DNA of 64,000 nucleotides, taken from positions 1 to 64,000 of the forward strand of contig FTLJ01000311.1 of assembly GCA_900155495.1 (NCBI GenBank). Reading direction: 5' to 3'. The position numbers and the translations under genes were made by a program. Origin of the DNA: Porogramme epimiltina. Lineage: Eukaryota > Basidiomycota > Agaricomycetes > Polyporales > Polyporaceae. The notes under the pieces were generated by a model, which saw nothing but the letters and a program-made list of their open reading frames with translations, made no database searches and was not told where the DNA came from. Positions 61,373 to 64,000 of the stretch are shown here, in pieces. Numbering within the stretch: position 1 is the first letter of the stretch; every line of letters begins with the position of its first letter.

Positions 61373-63254
61373 CTACACGAACCTCTTCCCTCCAACGACA
61401 ACACGCTTCTCCTTCGGAAAACTAGCGATCGTGCTGTCCGAAAGATGGAGATGTTCCTTCACTAGCGCAGGCGGGATGAGCGCCAACCACTGCGCCAGGC
61501 TCACGTCCTCGAACCGGTTCGTGTTGAAGACTTCGATGAACCGTAACGTGCTGTTCCCCGTGTTCTCAATATAATGACCTGTGAATAAACGTGAGGGGCC
61601 GTCCGCAATTTTTGGCGATGAGCTCACCATATGCGGCGGGAACGTAACTGATGTCGCCTGCCTGGTAGTCGAACGTCTGCGCTACGCCGTTTGCCGCGAA
61701 GATCGTCACCCGCGCTGTGCCCTCCCTGGAAGAGCAAAGTCAGCATAGGGTCTAGCGTTGGATGGTGTCTCGCGCACAGGAAGTAGCCCCATTCGCTCTC
61801 CGTCGGGTGCCAATGAAGTTCACGCATTGCACCAGGCTCGACCGTGATTTCAGCGACAGCCACCTCCGTGGCGACGTTGAAAACAGTCGAGTCCGCGATC
61901 TTGACTGACCCTCCTGAATATTGTATGGCAGGAATCTTCGAGAACTCGTATGAGAACGGCTGCGGAATCGTTCCCTGGGGACTCGTGGGCGGTTTCTGAT
62001 CTACCGGTGGAGCATCTGTAAGACATGTCGTTAGCGGGTTTGGCGACGGACGTATAGGACAATACACTGACCTCCAGGGAAGATGTAAAGCTGGTGACCG
62101 GGAATATCGTCCCAGTTGGAGATCTCGTCCTGGAAGTTCTTCGCGATCACTTCTTTCGGTAGATGCGCCAACCAGTCGGTAAGCTGCATGTGTATTGCAA
62201 GCTCAGGTGAGGTCGACAGAGAGAGACAGCCCAACTCACGAGGAATGTATTATCATCGTTGAAGTTGCCATCCGGGAAGATCTTCGCGAGCTTGTCACCG
62301 ATAGTAGACAGCATGTGGAATAAAGGGCGACATACCAGCAAGAACTCGGTCCCTTCCGAAGTAGCTTGGAGCGAGTGCGGCAGACCCGCAGGGAAATACC
62401 ACAGGTCCCCCTTGTTCACTGTAGCGAGATAGTTACGTCCGTATTGGTCGACGGACGTGATCTGCGTTGACCCCTGCGTGTGCAATGTGAGCCTACAATG
62501 CCAGTTCAACGGCTCAATATGGCGATTAATACACACTTCAAGAACGTATGCCCACTGGAAGTCCCACTCAGTATATGCACACATATGCCCACGGACAAAC
62601 ACTCACCTCCGCAGACTGATGCCAATGCAATTCGCGAATCGCCCCAGGCTCGAGCCGCATATTCACGCCCGCCAACGCTGATATATTCAAGTTGAGGCCT
62701 GACCGGTCCGGCGAATACGAATGAGCACTGACCTGTGGCGATCGGCATTTGTTGCACTGAAACAAAACATGGTGATAAGTTTAGGAAATACACCAACAGA
62801 AAGCGAATAGGCGTACCGTTCTGCTGTCTGACCCAGCCACCAGTGTTGAGCTGTACCTTGCTGAGGCTGAAAGGCCACTTGGCATTGCCGCTGATAAACC
62901 CAATAAGTAAACAATTTATACCTACCCCGAATCGAACGCTACTCACACAGTGCCCGAGTCCGTAGTGGGAGGTGCGAGAATGTCGGGATTCTGTCTATCA
63001 ATGGCAACGTTCTGGGGCCCTAAGATGGTTCCTCCGAGCTGACCACGCTCCGGCTGGGGATCCATCTTCGTGTCCGCGTTCCAGAGGGGGTAGTTGGGGT
63101 CATTGCTTGCATAGGGAACGGTTGGACTGGGAGGAGCAGCGCTGCTGGTTTCCGATGTCGCACGCCTTGCCAAAGCGAGGTCCCCAACAGGAATAGCAAG
63201 AACACTTGACCCATAGAGGACCGCGCAAATGACGGAAGCCAAGAATTTCGACAT
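61373..63254 (-). CDS. Secreted bicupin, oxalate decarboxylase family
   Basis: Eleven predicted exons (high to low): 63254-62947, 62890-62817, 62756-62733, 62677-62607, 62554-62537, 62473-62336, 62281-62240, 62183-62072, 62015-61778, 61725-61628, 61578-61373; 1,329 bp, 442 residues. A signal peptide (MSKFLASVICAVLYGSSVLA) indicates secretion. Two cupin domains each keep the Mn ligands: H153, H155, E159 and H198 in the first (GAIRELHWHQSAEW, GLPHS), H330, H332, E337 and H376 in the second (GAMRELHWHPTESEW, YGHY). Family members convert oxalate to formate and CO2 and help wood-decay fungi control oxalate and pH. The mobile lid that carries the catalytic Glu (SENST in Bacillus OxdC, SEDST in the fungal enzymes as I recall them) reads NDDNT here, residues 219-223, so the acid is Asp220. 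Two exons are very short (18 and 24 bp). No PacC-type cluster was confirmed upstream. Confidence 0.92.
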
Positions 63255-64000
63255 CTTGTACTGGCGAGCTCGGAGAGTTTGACCTTGAGGGTTGGCGGCG
63301 CGGTAAAGGATAACGCAGCTTTCATGCTGCCAGTATAGTAGCGTACGCCAGTGAGGCTGGCATAGGGTGGCTGGCACTTGAGACTGCTAGTCGAGAGGGT
63401 GAACTGAGGCTGACTCAAACGAGTGAATCGGCATCATCGTTGTATCGACTAGCAAGAGTACGGTGACTAATGGGATATGCAAAGTGAAGAGGAATGAGTA
63501 AAGGGCCACGACACCAGGAATGCCGTGAAGGAAAGCTGAAAGATCCCTAAAAGATCTAATCTAGCCTTTCGCCTCGGTATTCATACAGCGCTTATTGGCT
63601 GAGCTTGAACATTTGAAGCCTGGTTGTTACTTGCATCCTGTTACAGTCATAATTACTAGTAACTTCAACCTCTCCCCCGGGCCACAATGATCTGAGGTGA
63701 GACTGTACGTTCGATGTTTTTCAACTCATCGTCGAGGCGTGACTTTTTAACTGACCATGATTTCTAGATCGACGTTAAAAATCCCCTGATTCTGTTGCAT
63801 TTCGAGACTATTCACTAGAACAGGTTGGAGACTTTCGACGCACCAACACAAACTCATGCGTCCATGTCCATGGGCCGCGTCAAAAACTAACCGGCCTTAG
63901 CCGGCCTGTGGTCATTATGAGCTTGTTCTCAGAACCGCATAACTTTGAGGACAATCGTAACGATCCTAAAGAGCCATTTTTCAGTGATCGCCGGTCTCGT
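63255..64000. promoter_or_regulatory. Upstream region of the oxalate decarboxylase gene
   Basis: About 750 bp reaching the window edge. No gene is recognisable. A small GC-rich inverted repeat, CCGGC-CTTA-GCCGG, lies at about 63,891-63,904. A functional promoter is expected on the left side of this stretch, but no distinct TATA box is seen. Confidence 0.4.

Noticed and set aside
62699..62732. A 34-bp intron in the oxalate decarboxylase gene
   Set aside because: The nearer acceptor keeps the frame but adds seven unexpected residues; the acceptor at 62,678 gives a normal 55-bp intron and the family sequence MPIATALAGVNMRL.
63891..63904. Inverted repeat CCGGC-CTTA-GCCGG as a regulatory hairpin
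   Set aside because: Too short and too far from the oxalate decarboxylase start to assign a role from sequence alone.

Overview
The window looks like nuclear DNA of a wood-associated Agaricomycete (Basidiomycota), most plausibly Polyporales. Evidence: genes cut by many short introns (mostly 48-70 bp, GT-AG, two convincing GC-AG), GC-rich coding DNA, a secreted bicupin oxalate decarboxylase, two fungal BTB-BTB proteins and a fungal seven-helix membrane protein. That placement is inference; no marker gene settles the genus. I rebuilt exon structures by reading splice sites and frame; for each multi-exon gene the summed exon length is divisible by three.

Layout. 1-9,300 is a very GC-rich, C-skewed, CpG-rich tract with an assembly gap inside a G-run at 8,177 and no gene I can support. 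9,300-13,990 has ordinary composition and no recognisable gene. A RING-finger gene (13,995-15,510, +) and arp8 (16,892-20,239, -) follow. Two intron-containing tRNA-Pro(AGG) genes sit at 20,436 and 21,234. 21,318-27,746 is gene-poor, with coding-like blocks at 22.1-24.2 kb that may be relics.

A Zn2Cys6 transcription factor (27,747-29,950, +) opens a gene-dense half: a low-complexity protein with a PP1-docking-like motif (31,072-33,607, -), an ELMO/CED-12 protein (34,990-38,005, +), methylenetetrahydrofolate reductase (39,098-41,477, -), tRNA pseudouridine synthase PUS1 with a possible mitochondrial start (42,348-44,821, +), a predicted pseudokinase of the SRPK-like fold (45,051-46,777, -), a Sos7-like kinetochore coiled-coil protein (47,835-49,153, -), a seven-helix membrane protein (50,162-51,769, +), a BTB-BTB protein (52,075-53,565, -), xylulokinase (54,264-56,186, +), a Ser/Pro-rich unknown (56,646-59,000, +), a second BTB-BTB protein (59,498-61,124, -) and oxalate decarboxylase (61,373-63,254, -).

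There is no obvious operon-like or biosynthetic cluster. The genes are mainly housekeeping (chromatin remodelling, folate/methionine metabolism, RNA modification, kinetochore, pentose metabolism) mixed with lineage-specific fungal families. The points most worth following are the pseudokinase, the altered lid of the oxalate decarboxylase, the two-start PUS1, the KSVRF protein and the 9-kb GC-rich tract.
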